DNA of 64,000 nt. Origin: Sandaracinus amylolyticus. Lineage in GTDB: Bacteria > Myxococcota_A > Polyangia > Polyangiales > Sandaracinaceae. The notes beneath the pieces are model-generated. The model ran no database searches. It had not been told where the DNA came from and worked only from the letters and a program-made list of their open reading frames with translations. The DNA is taken from contig NZ_CP070225.1 of assembly GCF_021631985.1 (NCBI RefSeq), forward strand, positions 1,860,001 through 1,924,000, in the 5' to 3' direction. A program made the position numbers and the translations under genes. This document shows positions 17,485-24,838 of the stretch, piece after piece (position 1 is the first letter of the stretch; each line of letters starts with the position of its first letter).

Positions 17485-17506
17485 CCGGGTCCGGAAAGCG
17501 ACCCGG
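17485..17506 (+). terminator. possible hairpin after the extensin-like gene
   Basis: CCGGGTC, an 8-base loop and GACCCGG form a perfect 7-pair stem 14 bases after the stop codon. A C-rich run follows instead of a T-run, so this is not a classical intrinsic terminator. The surrounding GGGTCC repeats could form alternative folds. Confidence 0.35.
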
Positions 17507-17570
17507 CCCCCGCCCCCGACCCGGAATAATCCGCCTCCATCCGCGTTCCCGCGCGCGCTCGGCTCGGGAA

Positions 17571-17598
17571 TTGACACGTCAAGGCCAACGGCTATCGT
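17571..17598 (+). promoter_or_regulatory. sigma70-type promoter of the Gld-like operon
   Basis: A consensus TTGACA (17571-17576), a 16-base spacer and TATCGT (17593-17598) stand about 80 bases before the ATP-binding gene at 17677. The leader of about 70 bases includes a CCGGAGAGG ribosome site region. This is one of the two clearest promoters in the window. Confidence 0.65.
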
Positions 17599-17676
17599 CC
17601 GCGCCCGCCGGAGCCCCCGGTTTCCCGAAGAGAACCCTGCGAGCCCCAGCCCACACCTCCGGAGAGGCGGCAGAGC

Positions 17677-18741
17677 ATGGACGTGATGATCGAGGCCCGG
17701 AACCTGACGAAGCGCTACGGGCCGCAGCGCGCGCTCGACAACGCGAGCTTCGAAGTGCGCAAGGGAGAGGTCCTCGGCTTCCTCGGCCCCAACGGCGCCG
17801 GGAAGTCGACGACGATGAAGATCCTGACGTGCTTCATCGCGCCGACCGAAGGCACGGCGAAGGTGAACGGGCACGACATCTGGGAGGACCCGCTCGGCGT
17901 GCGCGCGTCGATCGGATATCTCCCCGAGAGCACGCCCCTCTACACCGAGATGCTCGTGCTCGAGTACCTCGAGTTCATGGCGCAGATGCGCGGGCTCAAG
18001 GGCGACGCCGCCCGCAAGCGCATCAAGAAGGCCGTCGAGCAGACGCACCTCGGCGACGTGATCGCCAAGGAGATCCGCCAGCTCTCGAAGGGCTACCGCC
18101 AGCGCGTCGGCATCGCGCAGTCGCTCGTGCACGAGCCGCCGATCCTGATCCTCGACGAGCCGATGTCGGGCCTCGACCCGAACCAGGCGATCGAGATCCG
18201 CGATCTCATCCGCGACATCGGCAAGGAGCGCACGGTCATCCTCAGCACGCACAACCTCGCGGAGGTCCAGGTGACCTGCCAGCGCGTGCTGATCATCGCG
18301 AAGGGCAAGATCGTCGCGGACGACACGCCCGCCGCGCTGACGAGCCGCGGCCGCAACCGCTACGTCGTGCACGTGGACAAGGCGAGCGCGAGCGAAGCGA
18401 AGGGCTATCGCGACGGCGGCGACGTCCTCGGCGCGTTCCGCTCGCTGCCCGGCGTCGAGACCGTGCGCGAGGTGAAGACCGACGACACGAAGGCCACCGC
18501 GCTCGAGATCGTCTCGCGCACCTCCGAGGATCTGCGCGCCGAGCTCTTCCGCGCCGCCGTCGAGAAGGGCCTCGTGCTCCTCGAGCTGCGCACGCGCGGC
18601 GAGAACCTCGAGCAGGTCTTCCGCGACCTCACGCTCGGCGAGGACACCGCGATCGCGGCAGCCGAGGAAGACGAAGACGACGAGGACGAGGACGAGGACG
18701 AAGAGCCCTCGGACCGCACCGAGTCGAAGGAGAACGCGTGA
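17677..18741 (+). CDS. Gld-type ABC transporter ATP-binding protein
   Basis: 354 residues, preceded by GGAGAGG. Walker A is GPNGAGKST (residues 37-45), the signature is LSKGYRQRVG, Walker B is ILILDEPMSGLDPNQ and the switch is LSTHNLAEV. It resembles GldA/NosF-type ATPases of ABC-2 exporters. The extra C-terminal domain (about 230-335) ends in an extreme acidic run of Glu and Asp (about 328-345) and then a basic tail. The permease gene starts inside its stop codon. With the GldG-like and DUF4340 genes it forms the four-gene unit widely seen in myxobacteria and Bacteroidetes. A role in gliding, envelope export or copper handling cannot be chosen from sequence. Confidence 0.92.
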   Translation: MDVMIEARNLTKRYGPQRALDNASFEVRKGEVLGFLGPNGAGKSTTMKILTCFIAPTEGTAKVNGHDIWEDPLGVRASIGYLPESTPLYTEMLVLEYLEFMAQMRGLKGDAARKRIKKAVEQTHLGDVIAKEIRQLSKGYRQRVGIAQSLVHEPPILILDEPMSGLDPNQAIEIRDLIRDIGKERTVILSTHNLAEVQVTCQRVLIIAKGKIVADDTPAALTSRGRNRYVVHVDKASASEAKGYRDGGDVLGAFRSLPGVETVREVKTDDTKATALEIVSRTSEDLRAELFRAAVEKGLVLLELRTRGENLEQVFRDLTLGEDTAIAAAEEDEDDEDEDEDEEPSDRTESKENA

Positions 18742-19451
18742 TGCAGAACACGCTCACGATCGCGGGGCGTCAGTTCCGCGCGTACTTCAACGGGCCGGTC
18801 GCGTACATCGTGATCGCGCTCTCGCTGCTGATCGTCGGCTTCCTCTTCTGGGAGCCGTTCTTCCTGATGAACCGCGCCTCGGTCCGCGAGATGTTCCGGT
18901 TCATGAGCTGGATGCTCATCGTCGGTGCGCCCGCGATCACGATGGGCCTCATCGCCGACGAGCGCCGCAGCGGCACGCTCGAGCTGCTCATCACGATGCC
19001 GGTGCGCGAGTCCGAGGTGATCCTCGGCAAGTTCCTCGGCGCGGTCGGGCTGCTCGCGGTGCTCCTGCTCTGCTCGCTGCCCTATCCGATCAGCGTCGCG
19101 CAGCTCGGCTCGCTCGACTGGGGCCAGGTCGCGACCGGCTATCTCGGGCTCTTCCTGCAGGGCTGCGCGATGATCGCGCTCGGCATCGCGGCATCGAGCT
19201 TCACCGAGAACCAGCTCGTCGCGTTCTTCGTCTCGACGTTCGTCTTCCTCTTCATGACCGTGCTCGGGTTCTACCTGCCGCTCTGGTCGGGAAGCTTCGC
19301 GTCGTTCCTCGAGTGGATCACGTTCGACTTCCACCGCGAGAGCATGGGCCGCGGCGTGATCGACACGCGCGACGTCGTCTACTTCGTCTCCTTCGCGACC
19401 ATCTTCCTGATGCTCGCGTTCCGGGCGCTCGAGAGCCGCCGCTGGAGCTGA
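18741..19451 (+). CDS. Gld-type ABC transporter permease
   Basis: 236 residues. The ATG shares a base with the previous stop (TGATG). It has six hydrophobic segments: PVAYIVIALSLLIVGFLFW, FMSWMLIVGAPAITMGLIA, FLGAVGLLAVLLLCSLPYP, LFLQGCAMIALGIAASSF, LVAFFVSTFVFLFMTVLGF and DVVYFVSFATIFLMLAFRA. DERRSGTLELLITMPVRESEV (split DERRSGTLELL / ITMPVRESEV) is the cytoplasmic coupling element of GldF/NosY-like permeases. It should form the channel for the ATPase upstream and the auxiliary protein downstream. Confidence 0.9.
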   Translation: MQNTLTIAGRQFRAYFNGPVAYIVIALSLLIVGFLFWEPFFLMNRASVREMFRFMSWMLIVGAPAITMGLIADERRSGTLELLITMPVRESEVILGKFLGAVGLLAVLLLCSLPYPISVAQLGSLDWGQVATGYLGLFLQGCAMIALGIAASSFTENQLVAFFVSTFVFLFMTVLGFYLPLWSGSFASFLEWITFDFHRESMGRGVIDTRDVVYFVSFATIFLMLAFRALESRRWS

Positions 19452-19454
19452 GCC

Positions 19455-21227
19455 ATGGCCAACGAGAACGAGACCAAGAAGGCTCCCGAAGCCGCGAAGA
19501 AGAGCGAGCGGACCCCCGCGCGTAGCCAGGCGAGCCGCCAGCGCGCCGAGTCGCTCGGCTTCCTCGCGATCGTCGCGGGCATCCTGATCGCGCTGAACCT
19601 CCTGGGGTTCCTCTCCTTCTTCGCGCGCGTCGACGCGACGCGCGATCGTGTGTTCACGCTGTCCGAGGGATCGCGCCGCGTCGCGCGCGAGCTCGACGAC
19701 ACGCTGACGATCACCGCGTACTTCACGCCGGATCTGCCGCCGCCGTTCAACGCGCAGGAGCGCTACGTCCGCGACATCCTCGCGGAGTACGAGGCGGCGT
19801 CGAACGGGCACGTGCAGGTGCGCGTGGTGCACCCCGACGACGAAGAGGAGCGCGAGGAGGCGGAGCGCGCGGGCGTGCGCCTCATGCAGCACCAGCGCCT
19901 CGAGTCGGATCGCGTCGCGGTGATGGAGGGCTACCGCGGCCTGGTGTTCGAGTACGTCGGTGACCGCCACGTCATCGCGTCGCTCCCGCAGGACACCTCG
20001 GGCCTCGAGTACGCCATCACGATGGCGATCAAGCAGCTGACCGGCGAGGACATCGCGATCGGCGTGCTCTCGGGCCACGAGAGCCCGACGCCGACGAAGG
20101 GCCTCTCGACGCTGCAGCGGATGCTCCCGACGTACACGATCCGCGAGGTCGACGCGTCGCAGGAGATCGACCGCAACATCAAGGCGCTGCTGATTGTCGA
20201 TCCGCAGAGCGAGCTCAGCGACGTCGAGCTCCGCCGCATCGATCAGTTCGTGATGCGCGGCGGCAGCCTCGGCATCTTCGGCGGCTCGATGAAGGTCGCG
20301 ACCGACGCGGGCCCCGACATCCAGGCGCAGCCGACGAACAGCGGCGTGAACCGCCTGCTCGAGGCGTACGGCGTGCGCATGCAGGAGAACATCATCGCCG
20401 ACGCGCGCTGCGGCACGGTCCCGCTGCGCACGCCGCTCGGCTTCGCGATCCCGGTGCCGTACCCGCCCGCGCCCACGGTGCCGATCACCGAGGAGCAGGC
20501 GAGCCATCCGGTGCTCTTCCGCCTCGAGCAGGCGCAGCTCTTCTTCACCTCGGGCATCGAGACCCTCGATCGCTTCCGCGAGATGGAGGGCACGTCGCTG
20601 CTGCGCTCGAGCGAGGAGTCGTGGTCGCTCTCGGGCGACGACGTGAACCTCCGCATCCGCCAGCCCCGCGAGTGGGAGGTCGCCGGCTTCGACGGGCCGC
20701 ACACGCTCGCGGTCGCGGTGACGGGCACGCTCCCGAGCGCCTTCGCGGGCAGCGCGGGTGAGGGCGACGCGGCGTCGATCGAGACGCCGGAGCGCAGCGA
20801 GAGCGAGGTGCGTCTCTTCGTGATCGGCACCTCGACCATCCTCCGCGACGAGTTCCTGCCGCCGGCGGAGCGCGTCGAGGAGGCGCAGCTCGCGGGCGCG
20901 ATGGCGCTCCCGCTGAACGCCATCGACTGGCTCGCGCAGGACAGCGATCTGATCGCGGTGCGCGCGAAGTCGATCGAGGAGCCCGCGCTCGACGTTCCGC
21001 GCGGCGTGACCGAGGCGACCGAGGACGCGATGACGGCGTTCGAGGGTCAGGACGAAGCGGGCGCGCAGGACGCGCTCGAGCGTCGGCAGGCGGCGGTGCG
21101 CGCCTGGGATCAGCGCAAGAACCTCTTCAAGTGGGGCAACACGTTCGCGATCCCGCTCGCGGTCGCGGCGTTCGGTCTGATCCGCTGGCAGATGCGCCAG
21201 CGCAAGAAGGCCACCCTGAAGCTCTGA
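19455..21227 (+). CDS. GldG-like ABC auxiliary protein
   Basis: 590 residues, 3 bases after the permease stop. The N-terminus is charged (Glu/Lys-rich), then a membrane helix (GFLAIVAGILIALNLLGFLSFF, read as GFLAIVAGILIA and LNLLGFLSFF), then a large outside domain with VFTLSEGSRRVARELDDTLT and AYFTPDLPPPF. This is the start of the GldG/ABC_transp_aux family (PF09822), whose domain resembles a GATase/IFT52 fold. A second helix near the C-terminus (FAIPLAVAAFGLIRWQM) anchors the end. It probably works with the permease as the periplasmic arm of the exporter. Confidence 0.88.
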   Translation: MANENETKKAPEAAKKSERTPARSQASRQRAESLGFLAIVAGILIALNLLGFLSFFARVDATRDRVFTLSEGSRRVARELDDTLTITAYFTPDLPPPFNAQERYVRDILAEYEAASNGHVQVRVVHPDDEEEREEAERAGVRLMQHQRLESDRVAVMEGYRGLVFEYVGDRHVIASLPQDTSGLEYAITMAIKQLTGEDIAIGVLSGHESPTPTKGLSTLQRMLPTYTIREVDASQEIDRNIKALLIVDPQSELSDVELRRIDQFVMRGGSLGIFGGSMKVATDAGPDIQAQPTNSGVNRLLEAYGVRMQENIIADARCGTVPLRTPLGFAIPVPYPPAPTVPITEEQASHPVLFRLEQAQLFFTSGIETLDRFREMEGTSLLRSSEESWSLSGDDVNLRIRQPREWEVAGFDGPHTLAVAVTGTLPSAFAGSAGEGDAASIETPERSESEVRLFVIGTSTILRDEFLPPAERVEEAQLAGAMALPLNAIDWLAQDSDLIAVRAKSIEEPALDVPRGVTEATEDAMTAFEGQDEAGAQDALERRQAAVRAWDQRKNLFKWGNTFAIPLAVAAFGLIRWQMRQRKKATLKL

Positions 21228-21234
21228 GGGCACG

Positions 21235-22515
21235 ATGGACTGGCACAAGAACAGGCTGCCCATCGCGGGCCTTCTGCTGATCGCAGTCGGCGGTCTCGCG
21301 ATCTGGGCGTGGGGCGTGCGCACCGGGGACACGCCGGTGCGCGAGACGCAGCAGGCGCGCGGGTTCCCCGATCTCTCGCGCGATCAGATCTCGGTGATCG
21401 AGATCACGCGGCCCGAGGCGGAGGGTCAGACGATCCGCCTCGAGCGTCGCGAGGACCAGTGGTTCGTCACGCAGCCGATCGAGGTCGTCGCGGATCAGAG
21501 CGCGGTCTCGACGGCGCTCGACAAGCTCGACGAGCTGGCGGTCGCGGGCGTCGCGGCGTCGAACCCCGAGTTCCACGAGCGCCTCGAGGTCGACCCCGGG
21601 CACGGCGTGCGCGTGGTCGCGCGCGGCGCGGACGGGAACGCGCTCGCGGACCTCTGGATCGGCGCGTACCGTTCGGGCAACACGATGGTGCGGCTCGAGG
21701 GCGAGGAGCGCGTCGTCTCGGTGCGCGGCTCGATCAAGTTCGCGTTCAACAAGGAGCTGCGCGACTGGCGTGACCGCGCGATCCTGAACGTCGAAGCCGA
21801 CGACGTGACCGAGGCTGCGTGGCGCGGCCCCAACGGTACGTTCCGCTTCACGCGCGCCGCCGCGGCGGCACCCGCTGCGCCCGAAGGCGAGGGCGAGACC
21901 CCGTCCGCGCAGCCCGAGCTCGGCGAGTGGCAGCAGACGGAGATCTCCTATCTCCCGCCGGCGCCCGCAGAGCCCGAGACGCCGCCCGCCGGGCGTCGTC
22001 CTCCGCCGGCGCCCGCCGCGCCGACGCCGCTCACCGCGATCGAGGGCTTCCAGGCGGGCAAGGTGCGCAGCATGGTCGCGAGCCTCGCGCGCATGCGTGC
22101 GGCGGACTTCGCTGCGCCCGACGTGACGCCGGAGAGCGCGGGGCTCGGCCCCGACGCGCCGCGCGTGACGCTCACGACGCGCGGCGAGGGCGACGCGGGC
22201 CCGCAGACGTTCACCGTGATCCTCGGCAACGAGGCGAACGCGGAGCGTCACGACTTCTACGCGCAGCGCGAGGGCGAGCCGACGATCTACGTGATCAGCC
22301 GGTTCCTCGGTGAGCGGGTCAACCCGACCGCGACGTCGTTCACCGAGAGCGCGCCGACGACGCCGCCGGGCGAAGGCGAGGGCGCGCACGGCGAGGGCAT
22401 GCCGATGCCGATGCCGGGTGGCGAAGGCGGTGGCGCGCAGCTCCCGCCCGAGGTGATGGAGCAGATCCGTCGCCAGCTCGAGCAGCAGGGGCTCGGCGGC
22501 GGCGCGGGGCCCTGA
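21235..22515 (+). CDS. DUF4340 domain-containing protein
   Basis: 426 residues, 7 bases after the GldG-like gene. One N-terminal membrane helix (LPIAGLLLIAVGGLAIWAW) is followed by a periplasmic part with internal repeats of the DUF4340 type: ISVIEITRPE..IRLERREDQWFVTQPI and AVSTALDKLDELAV. The middle has a Pro/Ala/Glu-rich stretch (about 210-260). The C-terminus is Gly/Met/Pro-rich, ending in a short helix and GGGAGP. DUF4340 proteins are regular partners of GldA/F/G-like exporters; their activity is unknown. It is the last gene of the operon, before a strong hairpin. Confidence 0.85.
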   Translation: MDWHKNRLPIAGLLLIAVGGLAIWAWGVRTGDTPVRETQQARGFPDLSRDQISVIEITRPEAEGQTIRLERREDQWFVTQPIEVVADQSAVSTALDKLDELAVAGVAASNPEFHERLEVDPGHGVRVVARGADGNALADLWIGAYRSGNTMVRLEGEERVVSVRGSIKFAFNKELRDWRDRAILNVEADDVTEAAWRGPNGTFRFTRAAAAAPAAPEGEGETPSAQPELGEWQQTEISYLPPAPAEPETPPAGRRPPPAPAAPTPLTAIEGFQAGKVRSMVASLARMRAADFAAPDVTPESAGLGPDAPRVTLTTRGEGDAGPQTFTVILGNEANAERHDFYAQREGEPTIYVISRFLGERVNPTATSFTESAPTTPPGEGEGAHGEGMPMPMPGGEGGGAQLPPEVMEQIRRQLEQQGLGGGAGP

Positions 22516-22538
22516 CGTCGCGAATCACTCGCTCGAAA

Positions 22539-22575
22539 CGAACGGCGCGCACGACGAGAGTCGGCGCGCCGTTCG
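22539..22575. terminator. strong bidirectional hairpin between convergent operons
   Basis: A 12-base arm CGAACGGCGCGC pairs perfectly with GCGCGCCGTTCG. Inside, after one bulged A, CGAC pairs with GTCG around a GAGA loop. It lies between the stops of the DUF4340 gene and the convergent FG-GAP lipoprotein gene. No T-run follows on either side, which is common in very GC-rich genomes. Confidence 0.75.
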
Positions 22576-22580
22576 CGTTC

Positions 22581-23855
22581 CTACGGGCACGCGCCGGGCA
22601 CGACGCGCACTTCGTATCCGCCGGGCGCCTCGCCGATCACGACGAGGTCCGGCAGCTCGTCGCGATCGAGATCCCCGATGGCCACGTCGCGTCCTTCGCC
22701 GTCGAGCGCGACCCCGGGCCGCCCGATCAGCGCGCCATTGGGCACGCTGGGATTGCCGAGCACGTAGGGGAACACCGCGGCATCGACGATCACCGCGACG
22801 TCGGCCTGCTCGTCGTCGTCGAGCGCACCGAGCGCCATCGCGTCGATCACGCCCGACGCATCGGCGCGCGGCGCGAGCGTGAAGGTGTCTCCGTCGGCGA
22901 GGATCAGGCTCAGGCGCGTGGTGCCGATCGCGTTCGTCACGACGTCGTCGTCGCCGTCGCCGTCGAGATCGCCCGACGCGATGTGGCTCCCCGCGCTCAC
23001 CGTGACCGTCGCGACGCGCGTCGGCGCGCCCACCGCCTGCACGCGATCGATCAGCACCGCGCCCGCGGTGAGGCTGCTCGACGCGAGCCCCGGGGTCCCG
23101 TCGGCGAGGGTGAGCGACGCGATCTCGACGATCGGCGGCGCGTTCGCGGCCTCGAGCTCCACGAGCGAGCCCCCGGCGACGTCGAACGCGCGGATCGCGC
23201 CGGTCGTGCCGCCCGCCGCGACGTGGATGCGGCCCCCCGCGAACGTCACGCCGAACGCGTTCCCCTCGAAGTCGAGCGTCTGCGCGGCCCCGAGCTTTCC
23301 CTCTGCGTTCGTCATGTGCAGCGCGAGCATGCCCGCGGTGCCGACGACCGCTGCGTCGAGGCGCCCGTCCTCGTCGACGTCGCCGAGCGCGAGGTCCGAT
23401 GCGCTCGTCTCCGACACGACGCTGTCGGTGGGCACGAGCGCGCGCGTGCCGCACCCTCGGGCGTCCGCCTCGGCGGAGAGCACGTGCACGGTCCCATCCG
23501 ACGTGAGCACGACGACGTCGAGGAAGCCGTCGCCCGTCACGTCCCCGAGCTCGACGTCGATCGGCGCGTCCGCGAAGCTCACGTCGCGCGGCGCACCGAA
23601 CGTGGCGCTCGCGGCGCACTCCGCGGCGCAGCGCACGCCGCCGTCGGTCCCGGCGTCGGCCATCGCGGCGTCGCTCGAGGCATCACGGTCGGGCTCGCCG
23701 CCGTCGTGAGATCCGTCGAGCGGCATCGATGCGTCGACGACGGCGGCATCGATGTCCCCTCCGCCATCGAGCGTGCCGCGCAGGCGATCGAGATCGAGCG
23801 AGCAGCCCGTCGCGAGCAGCGCGAGCACGCAGCCCAGCCAGAGCATCTTCCGCAT
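22581..23855 (-). CDS. FG-GAP/VCBS-like repeat lipoprotein
   Basis: 424 residues. The lipoprotein signal is MRKMLWLGCVLALLATGC (Cys18), followed by an Asp/Ala/Gly linker to about residue 75. The rest is a predicted beta-propeller of FG-GAP-type blades marked by calcium-loop motifs: GDVTGDGFLDVVVL, GDVDEDGRLDAAVVG, GDLDGDGDDDVVTN, DDDEQADVAVI and GDLDRDELPDLVVIG. Such proteins are secreted or surface proteins, often in adhesion; the ligand is unknown. The start codon shares a base with the stop of the upstream TPR gene (TGATG), so the two form one unit. Confidence 0.85.
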   Translation of the reverse strand: MRKMLWLGCVLALLATGCSLDLDRLRGTLDGGGDIDAAVVDASMPLDGSHDGGEPDRDASSDAAMADAGTDGGVRCAAECAASATFGAPRDVSFADAPIDVELGDVTGDGFLDVVVLTSDGTVHVLSAEADARGCGTRALVPTDSVVSETSASDLALGDVDEDGRLDAAVVGTAGMLALHMTNAEGKLGAAQTLDFEGNAFGVTFAGGRIHVAAGGTTGAIRAFDVAGGSLVELEAANAPPIVEIASLTLADGTPGLASSSLTAGAVLIDRVQAVGAPTRVATVTVSAGSHIASGDLDGDGDDDVVTNAIGTTRLSLILADGDTFTLAPRADASGVIDAMALGALDDDEQADVAVIVDAAVFPYVLGNPSVPNGALIGRPGVALDGEGRDVAIGDLDRDELPDLVVIGEAPGGYEVRVVPGACP

Positions 23856-24691
23856 CAGAACGTCGCCTCCAGCGCGAGCGATGTCGGGCCCACGCGCAGC
23901 GCGACCGCGCGCTCCTCGTCGTCACCGCCCATCGGGATCTCGAGCACGAGCACCACGACCGCGGCCGCCGCGAGCGCGAGCGACGAGGCCAACAGCACGT
24001 TGGTCACCGTGACCTGGGTGTCCACGCCGCTCCCCTCGATCTCGTCGTCGGTGCACCCGCCGCGCATCGCGAAGCACCCGCGCTCGAGCCCCTCGTAGCG
24101 AGAGTTGGCGTCGACCCACGACCACACCGCGATGCCGCCCGTGACCAGCGCGAGCCCTCCCAGGATCGACGAGCCGATCGGAACGAAATCTCTTCCGCTC
24201 GCGGGCTCGGCGGCGATCGGCGCGGGCTCGCTCGGGAGCGCGCTCGGCTCGGGGTCGGGCGCCTCGAGCGGCGTCTCTTCTTCCGGCGCCGGCTCGTGCT
24301 GCGCGATCGCGCGACGCAGCACCTCGATGCGCGCCTCGACCTCGCGCGCGTTCGGCGCGTTCGGCACGGCGCGCAGGTACGCCTCGAACGCCGCGAGCGC
24401 CTCCGCGTCCTGTCGCATGCGGTCGTGCGCGCTGCCGATGTTGAAGAGCAGCATCGAGCGCCCGCTCAGCTCGTACGATCGCTGGAAGTACGAGAGCGCG
24501 TCGGAGAACCGGCCCGCCTCGAACGACGTGCGGCCCGCCGCGAAGAGCGCGCGCGCTTCTTCGTCGCGCGAGGTGTCTGCCGGTGGCTGGGCGTCGGCGG
24601 GTGGATCGCTCGGAAGCGCGTCCTCGTCGTCCTGGGCACGGACGACGCTCGGCGCGACGAGCAGGGCGACGATCAATGCGAGCGCACGCAT
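23855..24691 (-). CDS. TPR-repeat periplasmic or membrane protein
   Basis: 278 residues. I chose the ATG at 24691, which begins the signal peptide MRALALIVALLVAPSVVRAQ, rather than an ATG 57 bases upstream. Residues about 40-135 are helical TPR-like repeats (EEARALFAAGRTSFEAGRFS, ALSYFQRSYELS, LAAFEAYLRAVPNAP). A Pro/Glu-rich linker follows, then two hydrophobic helices (SILGGLALVTGGIAVWSWV and LLASSLALAAAAVVVLVL) around a loop with two cysteines. The pattern TPR, Pro/Glu linker, two membrane helices is common in myxobacterial proteins of unknown function. It is translated just before the FG-GAP lipoprotein. Confidence 0.75.
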   Translation of the reverse strand: MRALALIVALLVAPSVVRAQDDEDALPSDPPADAQPPADTSRDEEARALFAAGRTSFEAGRFSDALSYFQRSYELSGRSMLLFNIGSAHDRMRQDAEALAAFEAYLRAVPNAPNAREVEARIEVLRRAIAQHEPAPEEETPLEAPDPEPSALPSEPAPIAAEPASGRDFVPIGSSILGGLALVTGGIAVWSWVDANSRYEGLERGCFAMRGGCTDDEIEGSGVDTQVTVTNVLLASSLALAAAAVVVLVLEIPMGGDDEERAVALRVGPTSLALEATF

Positions 24692-24698
24692 CGGCGCG

Positions 24699-24704
24699 AC
24701 GATA
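24699..24704 (-). promoter_or_regulatory. candidate -10 element of the TPR/FG-GAP unit
   Basis: TATCGT on the minus strand ends 7 bases before the ATG at 24691, so transcription would start at or next to the first codon. No Shine-Dalgarno sequence is present. The same hexamer is the -10 of the Gld-like promoter. Confidence 0.4.
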
Positions 24705-24741
24705 GCAGCCGCGCGCGAAATCGTGAGCGCGACGGGTCTGC

Positions 24742-24770
24742 TTGACACGGCGTCCGCGATGGTCGCTAAT
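24742..24770 (+). promoter_or_regulatory. sigma70-type promoter of the Ig/beta-helix unit
   Basis: A consensus TTGACA (24742-24747), a 17-base spacer and GCTAAT (24765-24770; 4 of 6 to TATAAT) lie about 70 bases before the ATG at 24839. It is divergent from the TPR gene. Confidence 0.6.
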
Positions 24771-24838
24771 CGGCGGCTCGAATCCTGTTCTGGCGGACGA
24801 TTCTTCCGCGAACGGATTCCGGAGCAAGCCTGGCCTCG

